The notes beneath the pieces are model-generated. The model worked only from the letters and a program-made list of their open reading frames with translations. It had not been told where the DNA came from and ran no database searches. Shown here piece after piece: positions 8,665 through 17,888 of a DNA stretch of 47,372 nt (positions within the stretch are counted from its first letter, which is position 1; every line of letters starts with the position of its first letter). This DNA is from Planctomycetaceae bacterium. Lineage in GTDB: Bacteria > Planctomycetota > Planctomycetia > Pirellulales > UBA1268. The translations under genes and the position numbers were made by a program. The stretch spans positions 1 through 47,372 of the forward strand of contig SXWA01000007.1 of the NCBI GenBank assembly GCA_005791575.1, given 5' to 3'.

Positions 8665-8705
8665 GGGGGGGTCGGGCGGATGCCGCCCGACCCCCCCGTT
8701 TTTTT
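8665..8705 (+). terminator. Strong intrinsic terminator of the YTV gene
   Basis: A perfect 15-bp stem (8665-8679 with 8683-8697), three-base ATG loop, then G and seven T residues at 8699-8705. This is the strongest terminator in the window and implies a highly transcribed gene upstream. Confidence 0.96.
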
Positions 8706-8856
8706 GGCATGGGTTTATTGGCACGCGTGGGCGGTGGCCCGATCTGCCGCACCCCACCCCCACACCGCGGGGCCTGCTCTTTTGCCCCTGATTCGCCCCG
8801 ACGGCGGCGCTACAATCGGAGGCTCGGGTCCAGCATCCCCCCGGAAGCCCCACATC

Positions 8857-9555
8857 ATGCCCAGCGTCCACGCTGCTGCGCGCCGCCAATCAGCCGACCG
8901 CGACGACCGGTCATCGCGGGGCCTGTGGATCGCGCTGGCCAGCCTGTTGCTCGTGGTCGGCATCGCGGCCGGCGGCGGTTGGTGGTGGTGGTCGCGCCGC
9001 GAGGATCCCCGGATCACCGAATTCCGACAGTTCACCCAGGATCTCGCCAAGCAGTATCCCCTCAACGAACCCCCCAAGGGGATGCTCGACATGGCCGCGC
9101 GGATGACGGCCACGGTCAGTTGGTTCGCCAAGGTGCAGGCACTGCCCGAGCACCTCCGCCGCGACGCCTTCAAGGAGGGGGAGAAGGTGATGATGGCGTC
9201 GATGCAGAACACCGTGAACGGCTACTTCACCGTCCCACCCGAGAAGCGCGAAGCCTACCTCGACAAGCAGATCAACGGCTTCGAGTCGATGCGCAAGATG
9301 TTCGAGGGCAATCGCTCCCAAATCGCCTCGATGATGCCCAACCGCGGGCAGGGGGGTGGTGCGCCGGGTGCGGGTGGGCCGGGTGGACCCCCCGGCGGCC
9401 GCAGCCGCAGCGAGGAGGACCGCAACGCCTGGCGGAAGAACATGATCGACCGCTCCACGCCGCAGCAGCGGGCCCGGTACAACGAGTTTTTCGGGGCCAT
9501 GGAGCGACGGAGGCAGGAGCGCGGCATGGCGCCCGGCGGTGGCCCCAATCGCTGA
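8857..9555 (+). CDS. Single-pass membrane protein of unknown function
   Basis: The 232-residue product has a short basic cytoplasmic N-terminus (about 25 residues), one hydrophobic segment WIALASLLLVVGIAAGG followed by WWWW and arginines, then a soluble extracytoplasmic part with charged helices and a Gly/Pro-rich loop (GQGGGAPGAGGPGGPPGG) near residue 170. I do not recognise a known domain. The ATG at 8857 is chosen because the upstream in-frame segment crosses the terminator of the preceding gene. It is the first gene of a tight forward set: the EVE-domain gene begins 8 bases after its stop. Confidence 0.75.
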   Translation: MPSVHAAARRQSADRDDRSSRGLWIALASLLLVVGIAAGGGWWWWSRREDPRITEFRQFTQDLAKQYPLNEPPKGMLDMAARMTATVSWFAKVQALPEHLRRDAFKEGEKVMMASMQNTVNGYFTVPPEKREAYLDKQINGFESMRKMFEGNRSQIASMMPNRGQGGGAPGAGGPGGPPGGRSRSEEDRNAWRKNMIDRSTPQQRARYNEFFGAMERRRQERGMAPGGGPNR

Positions 9556-9563
9556 CCCTCCCG

Positions 9564-10031
9564 ATGAAGCACTGGCTGATCAAGAGCGAGCCGGAGGAGT
9601 TCTCGATCGGGGATCTGGCGAAGGCACCGCGCCGCACCACCGCCTGGGACGGGGTGCGGAACTACCAGGCGCGCAATTTCCTCCGCGCCATGGAGAAGGG
9701 GGACCGCTGCCTCTTCTACCACAGCAACGCCGCGCCGCCCGCGGTGGTGGGTGTCGTCGAGGTGGTGGGCAGCGCCCGTCCCGATGCCTCCGCGCTCGAC
9801 CCCGCCAGCCCCCACCACGACCCCCGGGCCACGGCAGCCGATCCGATCTGGTCGGTGGTCGACGTGCGGCTGGTGGAGATCTTCCCGCGCCCGGTGCCGC
9901 TCGATGAACTGCGCGGTGTGAAGGCCCTGGCGGCGATGGAACTGCTCCGGAAGGGAAGCCGGCTGTCGGTCCACCCGCTGACGGCGGCGGAGTTCCGCAC
10001 GATCGGGGACCGTGCCCGGCGCACGCCATAA
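9564..10031 (+). CDS. EVE-domain (PUA-like) protein
   Basis: The 155-residue protein opens MKHWLIKSEPEEFSI and contains TAWDGVRNYQARNFLR and GDRCLFYHSN, hallmarks of the EVE domain, a PUA-like fold related to ASCH and YTH domains that recognises modified bases in nucleic acid. Whole-protein EVE families are conserved in many bacteria, but the cellular role is not well settled. It sits between the single-TM gene (8 bases upstream) and the BioF-like gene (7 bases downstream), so the four genes are probably one transcript. Length is normal. Confidence 0.93.
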   Translation: MKHWLIKSEPEEFSIGDLAKAPRRTTAWDGVRNYQARNFLRAMEKGDRCLFYHSNAAPPAVVGVVEVVGSARPDASALDPASPHHDPRATAADPIWSVVDVRLVEIFPRPVPLDELRGVKALAAMELLRKGSRLSVHPLTAAEFRTIGDRARRTP

Positions 10032-10038
10032 TGCCCCC

Positions 10039-11259
10039 ATGGCCTGCCGCCCCGCCCCGTCGCCCGACCGTCCGCCGCGCCCCGCCACCCCGCTTCCCGG
10101 GCCGCTGGCCTGGGTCGACGACGGCCTCGACCGCCTGCGGCAGCGCGATCTGATCCGTCCGCGCCGGGTGCGATCCGGTCGTCAGGGACGCGAGGTCGAT
10201 CTCGACGGCCGGCGGCTGGTGAACTTCGGCTCCAACGACTATCTCGGCTACGCCGGCGACGTGCGGCTGACGAAGGCCGCTTCCCGGGCCGCCTGTGCCG
10301 AGGGCTTCGGGGCGGGCGCCAGCCCTCTGGTGAGCGGCCATGGCACCACCCATGCGGCGCTCGAGGATGCCATCTCGCGCCTCCTCGATGTCGATGCGGC
10401 GCTGGTCTTTCCCAGCGGCTTCGCCGCCAACGCCGCCACGATCGCCGCCCTCGCCGGCTCCGGTGACCTGATCTGCAGCGATGCCCGCAACCATGCGAGC
10501 ATCATCGACGGCTGCCGCCTCTCGCGCGCCACGGTCGCGATCTATCCGCACCGCGATCTCGCCGCCCTCGACCGGCTCCTCGCCGGCGCTGGTCCCGGCC
10601 GGCGGCTGATCGTCAGCGACACGCTGTTCTCGATGGATGGCACGATCGCCCCGCTCGAGGGCCTGTGTGAACTGGCCGCCCGGCATGGCGCCATGCTCCT
10701 CGTCGACGAGGCCCATGCCACCGGGGTGTTCGGCCCGCGGGGTGCCGGCCTGGTCGAGGCGCGGGGCTGCGCGGATGGCGTCCACGTGCGGGTGGGCACG
10801 CTCTCCAAGGCGCTCGGCACCGCCGGCGGGTTCGTCGCCGGCCACCGCCTGCTCGTCCAGTGGCTCGAGCATGCCGCCCGGGGCTGGATCTTCTCCACGG
10901 CGCATCCGCCGGCGGTGGCCGGCGCGGCGCTCCGCGCGATCGAGCTGCTCGGGGAGGAGCCGCAGCGCCGCAGCGCCCTGCTCGACGCCGCGGCGGAGGT
11001 GCGGGAGCGGATCGTGCGCCAGGGGATCGGGGCCGACGGGGACACGACGCAGATCATCCCGGTGGTGGTCGGTTCCGCGGCCGCCGCCGTCGGCCTGGCG
11101 GCACGACTGTCGGCGGCCGGCCTGTTCGTGCCGGCGATCCGGCCGCCGAGCGTGCCGGAGGGGAGGAGCCTGGTGCGGGTGAGCCTCTCGTGGCTGCACA
11201 CGGCCGCCGACCACGACCGCCTGACCGCGGCCCTCGGGGAGCATGCCCGTGCCGGATGA
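10039..11259 (+). CDS. bioF: 8-amino-7-oxononanoate synthase (AONS/BioF family)
   Basis: A PLP-dependent alpha-oxoamine synthase of 406 residues. Family signatures are NFGSNDYLGY, GAGASPLVSGHGTTH, SDARNHASIIDGCRLS, LIVSDTLFSMDGTIAPL, LLVDEAHATGVFGPRG and the lysine loop GTLSKALGTAGGFV, where the lysine forms the PLP aldimine. BioF condenses pimeloyl-ACP/CoA with alanine in biotin synthesis. No other biotin synthesis gene is nearby, although the biotin-protein ligase birA is about 11 kb away, so another oxoamine synthase role cannot be excluded. The ATG at 10039 follows the EVE stop by 7 bases; the stop overlaps the next gene by 17 bases. Confidence 0.85.
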   Translation: MACRPAPSPDRPPRPATPLPGPLAWVDDGLDRLRQRDLIRPRRVRSGRQGREVDLDGRRLVNFGSNDYLGYAGDVRLTKAASRAACAEGFGAGASPLVSGHGTTHAALEDAISRLLDVDAALVFPSGFAANAATIAALAGSGDLICSDARNHASIIDGCRLSRATVAIYPHRDLAALDRLLAGAGPGRRLIVSDTLFSMDGTIAPLEGLCELAARHGAMLLVDEAHATGVFGPRGAGLVEARGCADGVHVRVGTLSKALGTAGGFVAGHRLLVQWLEHAARGWIFSTAHPPAVAGAALRAIELLGEEPQRRSALLDAAAEVRERIVRQGIGADGDTTQIIPVVVGSAAAAVGLAARLSAAGLFVPAIRPPSVPEGRSLVRVSLSWLHTAADHDRLTAALGEHARAG

Positions 11260-12637
11260 TGCCGCGGCGACAACGCGACCATGGTGCGTGGTGGGGGCCG
11301 GCCCCTCGGGCCTGACGGCGCTGAAGAATCTGCGCGCCGTAGGTATCGCCGCCGAGTGCCTCGAACGCGAGCGGGTCATCGGCGGCAATTGGGCCTTCGG
11401 TTCGCCATCCTCGGCGGTGATCGAATCGACGCGCCTGATCAGTTCGCGCACCCTCACCCAGTTCATCGATCATCCGTTGCCGCGGGAGTGGGGTGATTAC
11501 CCCGACCACCGCCGCTGTCGCGCCTACCTCGAGGGGTATGCCCGGCGCTTCGGACTGCTGCCGCACATCCGCCTGGGGACGGCGGTGGAATGGATCGAGC
11601 CCGCTGCCGGCGGCGGTTGGAACGTGCACGCCGGCGGCCGGGCCACGCGGTATGCCGGGATCGTGATCGCCAATGGCCACAACCGCGATCCCCGGTACCC
11701 CGTGATTCCCGGCCGGTTCGCCGGCCGGTTGCTGCACGCCTGCGCGTACAAATCGCCGACCGCCCCCGAGCCGATCGCCGGCCGCCGCGTGCTGGTGATC
11801 GGTGGCGGCAACTCCGGCTGCGACATCGCCGTCGAGTGCTCCCGCCACGCACTCCGGACGGTCCACGCCACGCGCCGCGGCTTCTACGTGGTGCCGCGGC
11901 GGATCCTCGGCCGGCCGGCCGACCTGCGCAACGAACGGCTCCTCGCCATCGGGGCACCGCTGTGGCTGCGCCGCCTGGTGAGCCTCCAGGCGATCGATCG
12001 CTGCATCGGCCTTCCCTGGCGCCACGGTCTGCGCCGGCCCGACCATCGGCTGTGGGAGACCCATCCGACGATCAACGACCACCTCTACGAGCGGATTGCC
12101 GCCGGCGCCCTGGTGCCCGCCGGCGACGTGGCCAGCTTCGCCGACGAGCTGGTCGAGTTCGCCGATGGTCACCGCGAGCCGTTCGACGTCGTGATCTGTG
12201 CCACCGGCTACCGGACCACGATCCCGTTCATCGATCCGGTCCATCTCGAGACCAGCGACGGAGTGCCGCGCTTGTTCATGCACATGCTCCACCCGCGGCG
12301 CGACGACATCGCGGTGGTCGGGTTGATCCAGCCCGACAGCGGGCAATGGGGGCTGACCGATCTGCAGGCCCGCGTGGTGGCGCGGATGGCGCTGGCGGCA
12401 CGGGCCGCCCCCCGGGCGGCCGCCTGGCTCCACGGCCAGCGGCAACGACCGGAACCGGCGCCGGCCATCCACTACGTCGCCAGCCCGCGGCATCGCCTCG
12501 AAGTCGAGCACCACGCCTACCGGCGGCGGCTCGAGCGGCTCTGTGCCGGTCTCGACCGCAGGCTCCGCCGGGCCGGTGCCGCCCATCCGCGCCTGGATCT
12601 CACCGCGGCCCCTCGGCGGGCGGATTACCGAAGATGA
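11243..12637 (+). CDS. Flavin-containing monooxygenase (FMO-like)
   Basis: This 464-residue flavoprotein has an N-terminal FAD-binding GAGPSGL (GxGxxG, about residue 19), the FMO fingerprint FAGRLLHACAYK (FxGxxxHxxxY/F) near residue 158, and the NADPH-binding GGGNSGCD near residue 180, followed by the conserved ICATGYR segment. Enzymes of this class oxygenate nitrogen, sulphur or carbonyl compounds; the substrate here is unknown. The ATG at 11243 overlaps the bioF end by 17 bases, indicating coupled expression. The 3' end overlaps the convergent AsmA-like gene by 38 bases. Confidence 0.9.
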   Translation: MPVPDDAAATTRPWCVVGAGPSGLTALKNLRAVGIAAECLERERVIGGNWAFGSPSSAVIESTRLISSRTLTQFIDHPLPREWGDYPDHRRCRAYLEGYARRFGLLPHIRLGTAVEWIEPAAGGGWNVHAGGRATRYAGIVIANGHNRDPRYPVIPGRFAGRLLHACAYKSPTAPEPIAGRRVLVIGGGNSGCDIAVECSRHALRTVHATRRGFYVVPRRILGRPADLRNERLLAIGAPLWLRRLVSLQAIDRCIGLPWRHGLRRPDHRLWETHPTINDHLYERIAAGALVPAGDVASFADELVEFADGHREPFDVVICATGYRTTIPFIDPVHLETSDGVPRLFMHMLHPRRDDIAVVGLIQPDSGQWGLTDLQARVVARMALAARAAPRAAAWLHGQRQRPEPAPAIHYVASPRHRLEVEHHAYRRRLERLCAGLDRRLRRAGAAHPRLDLTAAPRRADYRR

Positions 12638-15600
12638 TCTCGAGTTGATCGAGGCCGCGCCCGAAGCCGTCGCGGATGACCGCTTCGGCGGTGTTGTCGA
12701 TGATCCGGGCGAGGATCGCGTCGATCGCGGTGGCATCGAACCGGGGCTGGTCGACCGTGCCCTTGAGCGGCACCAGCAGCGGCGTGCGCAGCAGCCGCGA
12801 CACGATCGGCGTCGCGCCGACGATGTCGCCGCGCAGCGACAGCTCCACGTCCATCGCCAGCGAGCCGTCGCCGCCGACGCTCCCGTTGGTCCGCACGACC
12901 AACTGCCCCATGTCCATCACCAACCCCTCCTGCCAGACCCGGCCCCCGGCCAGCCGCAGCCGCACCGGTTCGGGACGGACCCGGAGGAGCACCGCCTTGT
13001 CGCCGAAGGCGAAGCGGGGATCGAGCACCGACTGCAGCCGCACGATCAGGTCGGCGAGCGGTTGCACATGGGCACCGGGAACGACCTCGAGGTTCTCGAA
13101 GATCACCTGGCAGGCCGCCTCCCCACCCCATGGATCGGCGACCGGTAGACGGGCCCCCGCCATGTCGACGGTCACCAGCCCGCTGGTGCGCGTCGCCCGG
13201 CCGAGGAGGGGCGAGACCCAGGAGATCCACCGTTGGCACAGGGCGCTGGTGAGCGCCACCCGTTCGGCGCAGCGCCCCGGGGGGACGATCACCTCGGCGG
13301 GCCCGGGCTGGAACCGCAGCCAGGGCGCGCCACGGAGACGGCCGCCGGCGGCGGCCAGATCGAAAGGACCGAACACCAACTGCCCCTCGAAGAGGCGCAG
13401 CGGCAGTTCCCCCGCCTCGAGCGGCAGTCCGTCGATGTCGGCGGCGTTCCACCCGGTCGAGGCATCGAGGACCACGGTCCGCAGCGGGCTGGTGACGAGC
13501 GGATCGGGGGCGACCTCGACCGGAAGCACCGCCCCGTCGTCGGCGGATTGACGACCTCCCCGGTCCGGCAGCCAGCCCGCTGGCAGCGGCACGGCCGTGG
13601 TCGTGGCCACCGGCATCTCGGGCCGCAGCGGCATGCGCAACTGGAACGGCCGCGGCCCCCCGCCGGTCAAGCGCACCCGGCCTCCCGTCCATGGCATCGC
13701 CAGCGCCGAGAGCCGGTCCCAATCGACGGCGAGCGTGCCGCCGATGTCGACCAGCTGCCGCGTCGTCGGCGCCGTCAGGCTCCCGGCCGCTGCCACCACC
13801 GCCGTCGACGAGGCGATCGCGAGGCGGTTGATCGACAGACTGCCGTCGCTGCCCCGGTTCACGGGGCGGGTGACCTCGACGGCGAGCGTCGCCTGCGGCT
13901 CCGCCCAGACCACGCGCGCCGGACCCGCGCTGCCCGTCTCCGCGAGCGACACCTGGTTGACGGTGGCTTCGACGAGCAGATTCTGCCCGACCGGTGTGTC
14001 GACCAAATCGATCGTGCCCCAGGTACGGCCGGAGACCTCCCAGCGCCGATCGGGACCATCCGCCACCAGCCAGCCGCCGAGGCGACCGAGGTCGGCCTGC
14101 CACTGCCCCCGGCCGCGCACGCGCGACAGCAGATCATCCGACGCCGGGCCCTGGAGACGCAGCGACAGTCCGCCGGTCCGCAGGGAGAGGGTGGCGGTGA
14201 GGAGTTCCGCGGCGGTGATCTCCACGGGACCACCGGGCCGCCAGCCTCCGGCGCCGGAGGCCATCAACCGCGGTTCGGCGATCCGCCGCCCCGCCACGTC
14301 CACCTCGATCTGCTCGACCTCGGCCGCAGCCCGGGCCACACGCCACTCGACCGCGTCACCGACCAGCGCTGCCGAGGCCCGCAGCGTGCCCCCCTGGGCC
14401 GTCACCGGTCCGCTGCCAAACCCGGTGGCGGCCGCCAGCCGACGTTGCCAGGCCGCCAACCCGCCGCTGATCGCCGTCTCGATCTGGATGCCGGCCGCGG
14501 CGTTCGCTGCCGGAGTCACCACCCGGCCGCCACCCGGTTGGCCGGTGAGCCATCCCGCCAACCCACGGGGATCGACGAGCGCACCACCGGTCAGCCGCGC
14601 GTCGAGGGCATCACCACCGGCGATGAGTGTCAGCGTGCCGGCATCGACGATCACGCCGCCGACCACCGGTGAGCCGCTCGCTTCGGCGGTGATCGTCAGC
14701 TCCGCGTCGCGCCACTCCGGCCGCCCGGGAACGGCCAGCACGAGCTGCTCCACTCCGGCTGCCAGGCGGAGCTGCGACGTGGCGACGGTCTGTCCGGTTG
14801 CCTGGGCATCGACTCGGCTGGCGATGTCGATTCGTCCGCGGCTCACCCCCCCGGCGGCGACACCGCCGAGATCGAGGATCTCGCCGACCTCGTTGACGAG
14901 CCCTGCCAGGTCGGCGGTCCATTCGACCGCCAGCTCGTCACGCCCACCACGGGCCACCAGTTCCAGCGCCGGCGATGCCATCCGCGCTTCCTCGACGCGC
15001 AGGCGGCTCCCCCGGCCCGGTTCCAGGCGCCCGCGGAGCCAGGCATTGAACGGCTCGCTCCAGCGCAGCGGCCGCTCCCCCTGCACGGCGGCGAGGTCGC
15101 GCGCCGTGGCCCGCACCTCGAGGAGGCGGTCACCCCCGGCCGCATGCCCGGAGGCCGCAACCTGCAACTGCCCCCCCGTCACCCGGACGTCGGGCCGGAC
15201 CTCGAGCCCGCCCGGAACCGCGCGGGCAGCCGCGGAGAGGTCGATGTCGATCGCCACGGCGAAGTCCTCGCGGACCAGCGCGTCGGCCCACTCCCACATG
15301 CCTCCGGTGGGGATGCCGATCCGGCCGGAAGCCTCGGCGACGAGCAGCGGCGCCGTGGCCTTGAGTTCGCGGATCATCACCTGGCCATTCCCGAGGACCA
15401 CATCGAGCGGGATCTCGCAGCGCTCGAGGCGGAGCATGTCGCCGGCTCCACGGCCCTCCACCAGCGCCAGTGGCGCCGCGGTGATGGCACCGCGGATGCC
15501 GACTCCATTCCCCTCGCGGCCACTGCCATGGTCCGTCGGCAGACGGAGCGCGAGACGGATGTCGGCCAGGCCCGTGGCATGCCAGGGCTGGTCGAAGCGG

Positions 15601-16430
15601 GTGGCGACCAGGTGCGACACCCCGAGGGGAACACGGTTGCCGGTCACGGCGAGTTCCCCGGCGGTGCCCCGGGGCGGGGCCGCCACCGACAAACCGCCCG
15701 GCTGGGCGAGGGTCGCAGTCGCGCCGGCAGCGACCGTGGTCCGCCCGAGACGGCCCGTGGGTCGCGGCGGATCGGCGGCCGCACCGGCGGGTGGCGGCCC
15801 GAACACGGTTGCCAGATCGCGCGCCGCCTGCCCCGAGTGGACGACGATGCCGGAGACAGTCCAGCCGGGGGCAGCGGCCTGCTCGCCACAGGCCACCGCG
15901 GCGAGGATGTCGGTGATCCGCCAGCTGTCGCCACTCTCAAGATCGACCGCATGGACCACCCCGTCGACCACCTCGAGGTCGCAGCGGACGGTGGCAGCGG
16001 CGGTGAGGTTGGCCAACCACGGGGCCAGCATGTCCTCCACACTGCTGCCGCCGCGGCGCACCTCGACGATCACCTCCGGACTGGTGATCCGCACCGTGCC
16101 CAGATCGCGGCGCTCGATCGCCAGGGGGATCAGGCCACGATCGAGGCTCACCCGGCGCGCCGCGGCCACGGCCCGGCCGTTGCGATCGGTGAGGAGCACG
16201 TCGCGGTATTCGATGCCACCCCACCAGGTCCAGGCAGCGGCCCGGCTGCTGAGACGGCCGTCGAGCCCGGCCGTCGCCCACGCCAGGGGCTGGTCGCGGA
16301 GCGGAGTCAGGACCACGGCCTCGGGAGCGAACCACAGCACCGCCGCCAGCGCCGGCAGCCACAGCCAGCGGCGCCACCGTCGCCGCGGCCTTGACCAGGC
16401 CTCGATGCCTCCCTGCTCGCGCGGCTCCAT
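12600..16430 (-). CDS. Very large AsmA/TamB-like protein with N-terminal membrane anchor
   Basis: A 1276-residue protein with a basic N-terminus (PRRRWRRWLWL) and one membrane segment (residues about 20-40), then a long beta-rich extracytoplasmic region with recurring short AsmA-like pieces such as RISLDRGLIPLAIERRDLGTVRI-type phrases near residue 100 and a C-terminal section (SGLVTVDMAGARLPVADP, VPLKGTVDQPRFDATAI) characteristic of AsmA/DUF3971-like repeat proteins. Such proteins bridge inner and outer membranes and are linked to lipid transport and outer-membrane assembly. It follows mobA by 41 bases on the same strand. The start ATG has only a weak ribosome site. A long open frame on the opposite strand is a high-GC shadow. 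Confidence 0.75.
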   Translation of the reverse strand: MEPREQGGIEAWSRPRRRWRRWLWLPALAAVLWFAPEAVVLTPLRDQPLAWATAGLDGRLSSRAAAWTWWGGIEYRDVLLTDRNGRAVAAARRVSLDRGLIPLAIERRDLGTVRITSPEVIVEVRRGGSSVEDMLAPWLANLTAAATVRCDLEVVDGVVHAVDLESGDSWRITDILAAVACGEQAAAPGWTVSGIVVHSGQAARDLATVFGPPPAGAAADPPRPTGRLGRTTVAAGATATLAQPGGLSVAAPPRGTAGELAVTGNRVPLGVSHLVATRFDQPWHATGLADIRLALRLPTDHGSGREGNGVGIRGAITAAPLALVEGRGAGDMLRLERCEIPLDVVLGNGQVMIRELKATAPLLVAEASGRIGIPTGGMWEWADALVREDFAVAIDIDLSAAARAVPGGLEVRPDVRVTGGQLQVAASGHAAGGDRLLEVRATARDLAAVQGERPLRWSEPFNAWLRGRLEPGRGSRLRVEEARMASPALELVARGGRDELAVEWTADLAGLVNEVGEILDLGGVAAGGVSRGRIDIASRVDAQATGQTVATSQLRLAAGVEQLVLAVPGRPEWRDAELTITAEASGSPVVGGVIVDAGTLTLIAGGDALDARLTGGALVDPRGLAGWLTGQPGGGRVVTPAANAAAGIQIETAISGGLAAWQRRLAAATGFGSGPVTAQGGTLRASAALVGDAVEWRVARAAAEVEQIEVDVAGRRIAEPRLMASGAGGWRPGGPVEITAAELLTATLSLRTGGLSLRLQGPASDDLLSRVRGRGQWQADLGRLGGWLVADGPDRRWEVSGRTWGTIDLVDTPVGQNLLVEATVNQVSLAETGSAGPARVVWAEPQATLAVEVTRPVNRGSDGSLSINRLAIASSTAVVAAAGSLTAPTTRQLVDIGGTLAVDWDRLSALAMPWTGGRVRLTGGGPRPFQLRMPLRPEMPVATTTAVPLPAGWLPDRGGRQSADDGAVLPVEVAPDPLVTSPLRTVVLDASTGWNAADIDGLPLEAGELPLRLFEGQLVFGPFDLAAAGGRLRGAPWLRFQPGPAEVIVPPGRCAERVALTSALCQRWISWVSPLLGRATRTSGLVTVDMAGARLPVADPWGGEAACQVIFENLEVVPGAHVQPLADLIVRLQSVLDPRFAFGDKAVLLRVRPEPVRLRLAGGRVWQEGLVMDMGQLVVRTNGSVGGDGSLAMDVELSLRGDIVGATPIVSRLLRTPLLVPLKGTVDQPRFDATAIDAILARIIDNTAEAVIRDGFGRGLDQLEIIFGNPPAEGPR

Positions 16431-16471
16431 ACCGGGCCGAGTATAGGAAGGGGAGGGGGGTTTCCCGTAGA

Positions 16472-17146
16472 TCAGATCCCGCCCTGCCGTGACCGCAGCC
16501 CATCCAGCCGGCGGAGGTCCTCCGGGCGGTCGATGTCGAAGAACTGTCCATCTCCTGCCGGCACTTCATCCCCGGCCACGAGCCGGACCACGGCCGGATC
16601 GGTGGCCAGCAGCCGTTCGACGAGCCCCCGTGGATCGCGGCGGCCGGTGGCGAGGTACGCGCGGACGTGCGGCAGCAACGTCGGCCGGAGGGCCGAGAGG
16701 AGCACCTGCCGATGGCCATCGACCACCGGCACGACCCAGTCGGGGCAGGCCCCGGTGGCTCCCGGCTCCGCCAGACGGCGCAGCAGCCACCGGGGCACCG
16801 CCGGCGTGATCAGCGGCAGATCGACCGCCGCCACGACAACCGTCTCCGCACCCGGACCGGCGACGACCCACGCCAGCCCGTCGGCGAGTGCCGCGAGGGG
16901 ACCCGCGGCCGGACGGGTGTCGTGGACCACGGTCAGCGGGCCGCCGTCCGCCGGCAGCGTCATCCCCGGACCGGTCACCACGATCACGCGCTCGGCCACC
17001 GCCGCGAGCGCCTCGCGGACGCAGGCCAGGAAGCTGCGCCCGGCCGACTCCACTCCCGCCTTGCCCTGGGGGTTCCCTCCCGGAAACAAGCGCTGCCCAT
17101 GCCCACCGGCGAGCACGATCCCCACGCAGCCCGTCACGACCGGCAT
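16472..17146 (-). CDS. mobA: Molybdenum cofactor guanylyltransferase-like nucleotidyltransferase
   Basis: The 224-residue product has the MobA-type nucleotidyltransferase fold signals: IVLAGGHGQRL at the N-terminus with a lysine a little later (NPQGKAGVE), DTRPAAGPLAALADGL near residue 80, and VAAVDLPLITP, matching the metal-binding CDMP region. MobA adds GMP to molybdopterin. The N-terminal loop is longer than usual (LFPGGNPQGK in place of the compact RMGxxK), so a related sugar-nucleotide or cofactor specificity is possible. ATG 17146 is chosen because MPVVTGCVGIVLAGG begins exactly at the fold start. Confidence 0.78.
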   Translation of the reverse strand: MPVVTGCVGIVLAGGHGQRLFPGGNPQGKAGVESAGRSFLACVREALAAVAERVIVVTGPGMTLPADGGPLTVVHDTRPAAGPLAALADGLAWVVAGPGAETVVVAAVDLPLITPAVPRWLLRRLAEPGATGACPDWVVPVVDGHRQVLLSALRPTLLPHVRAYLATGRRDPRGLVERLLATDPAVVRLVAGDEVPAGDGQFFDIDRPEDLRRLDGLRSRQGGI

Positions 17147-17219
17147 GGTGCCCCGCCGCTCTATACTCTCCCCCGTCACGGTGCCGGTGCCATCCCGGAC
17201 CATTCCCCGGAGTCATGCC

Positions 17220-17846
17220 ATGTCCGCGTCATCCTACCGCTGCCGAATCGCTCCCCGCGCCACGGCAGTGATGATCCTCGGGCTGGCCTGCGCCGCCGTG
17301 ATTCCGACCCGGCGTGCCGGCGCAGAAGAGTTGCCGTCGATCTTCAACGGCCGCGACCTCACCGGCTGGCGGACCCCCGCCGAGCCGTACTGGAAGGCCG
17401 TCGACGGGGTGCTCGTGGGAGCCAACGACGCCGCCAAGAAGGGCTCGATGCTCTACACGGAGAAATCCTACGGCGACGTGATCGTGGAAGGGGAGGTGCG
17501 GTGGCACGGGGAGATCGACAGCGGGTTCATGCTGCGGAAGCCGGAGGTCCAGGTGCAGATCGGCGTCTCCCGCAGCCTGAAGCGCGACATGACCTGCTCG
17601 TTCTACGTCGGCAACTACCCCGAGCAGGCGCAGGCGAAACGGGCGGGCGAACTGCTCCGTCCCGACGACTGGAACCGGATCCGCATCGAGGCCCGGGGGG
17701 ACACCTTCACGGTGTTCCTCAACGGGGAGAAGGTGTCGCAGTACACCGACGCCAAGTACAAGGACCCCGGCCCGATCGGGCTGCAGATCCACGGCGGGCT
17801 GACCATGCAGGTGGAGTTCCGCAATCTCCGGGCACAGGCACTGTAG
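17220..17846 (+). CDS. Secreted DUF1080 (3-keto-disaccharide hydrolase-type) protein
   Basis: A 208-residue protein with a signal peptide (hydrophobic ATAVMILGLACAAVI, cleavage near RRAGA-EE), then one concanavalin-like DUF1080 domain: SIFNGRDLTGWR, a central SGFMLRKPEVQVQIG and the end GPIGLQIHGGLTMQVEFRNLR. DUF1080 proteins are greatly expanded in planctomycetes; some members hydrolyse 3-keto-glycosides. It acts outside the cytoplasm. It is transcribed divergently from mobA across 73 bases. The ATG at 17220 starts the signal peptide; another ATG at 17215 is out of frame. Confidence 0.9.
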   Translation: MSASSYRCRIAPRATAVMILGLACAAVIPTRRAGAEELPSIFNGRDLTGWRTPAEPYWKAVDGVLVGANDAAKKGSMLYTEKSYGDVIVEGEVRWHGEIDSGFMLRKPEVQVQIGVSRSLKRDMTCSFYVGNYPEQAQAKRAGELLRPDDWNRIRIEARGDTFTVFLNGEKVSQYTDAKYKDPGPIGLQIHGGLTMQVEFRNLRAQAL

Positions 17847-17888
17847 CGGGAGACGATCGCGCAGCCCGCCGGTTGTTTCGTTTCACAG

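Noticed and set aside
13597-16446. 949-codon open frame on the forward strand
   Set aside because: It is exactly opposite the AsmA-like gene, has low-complexity Ser/Pro/Arg content and no ribosome site; a high-GC shadow.
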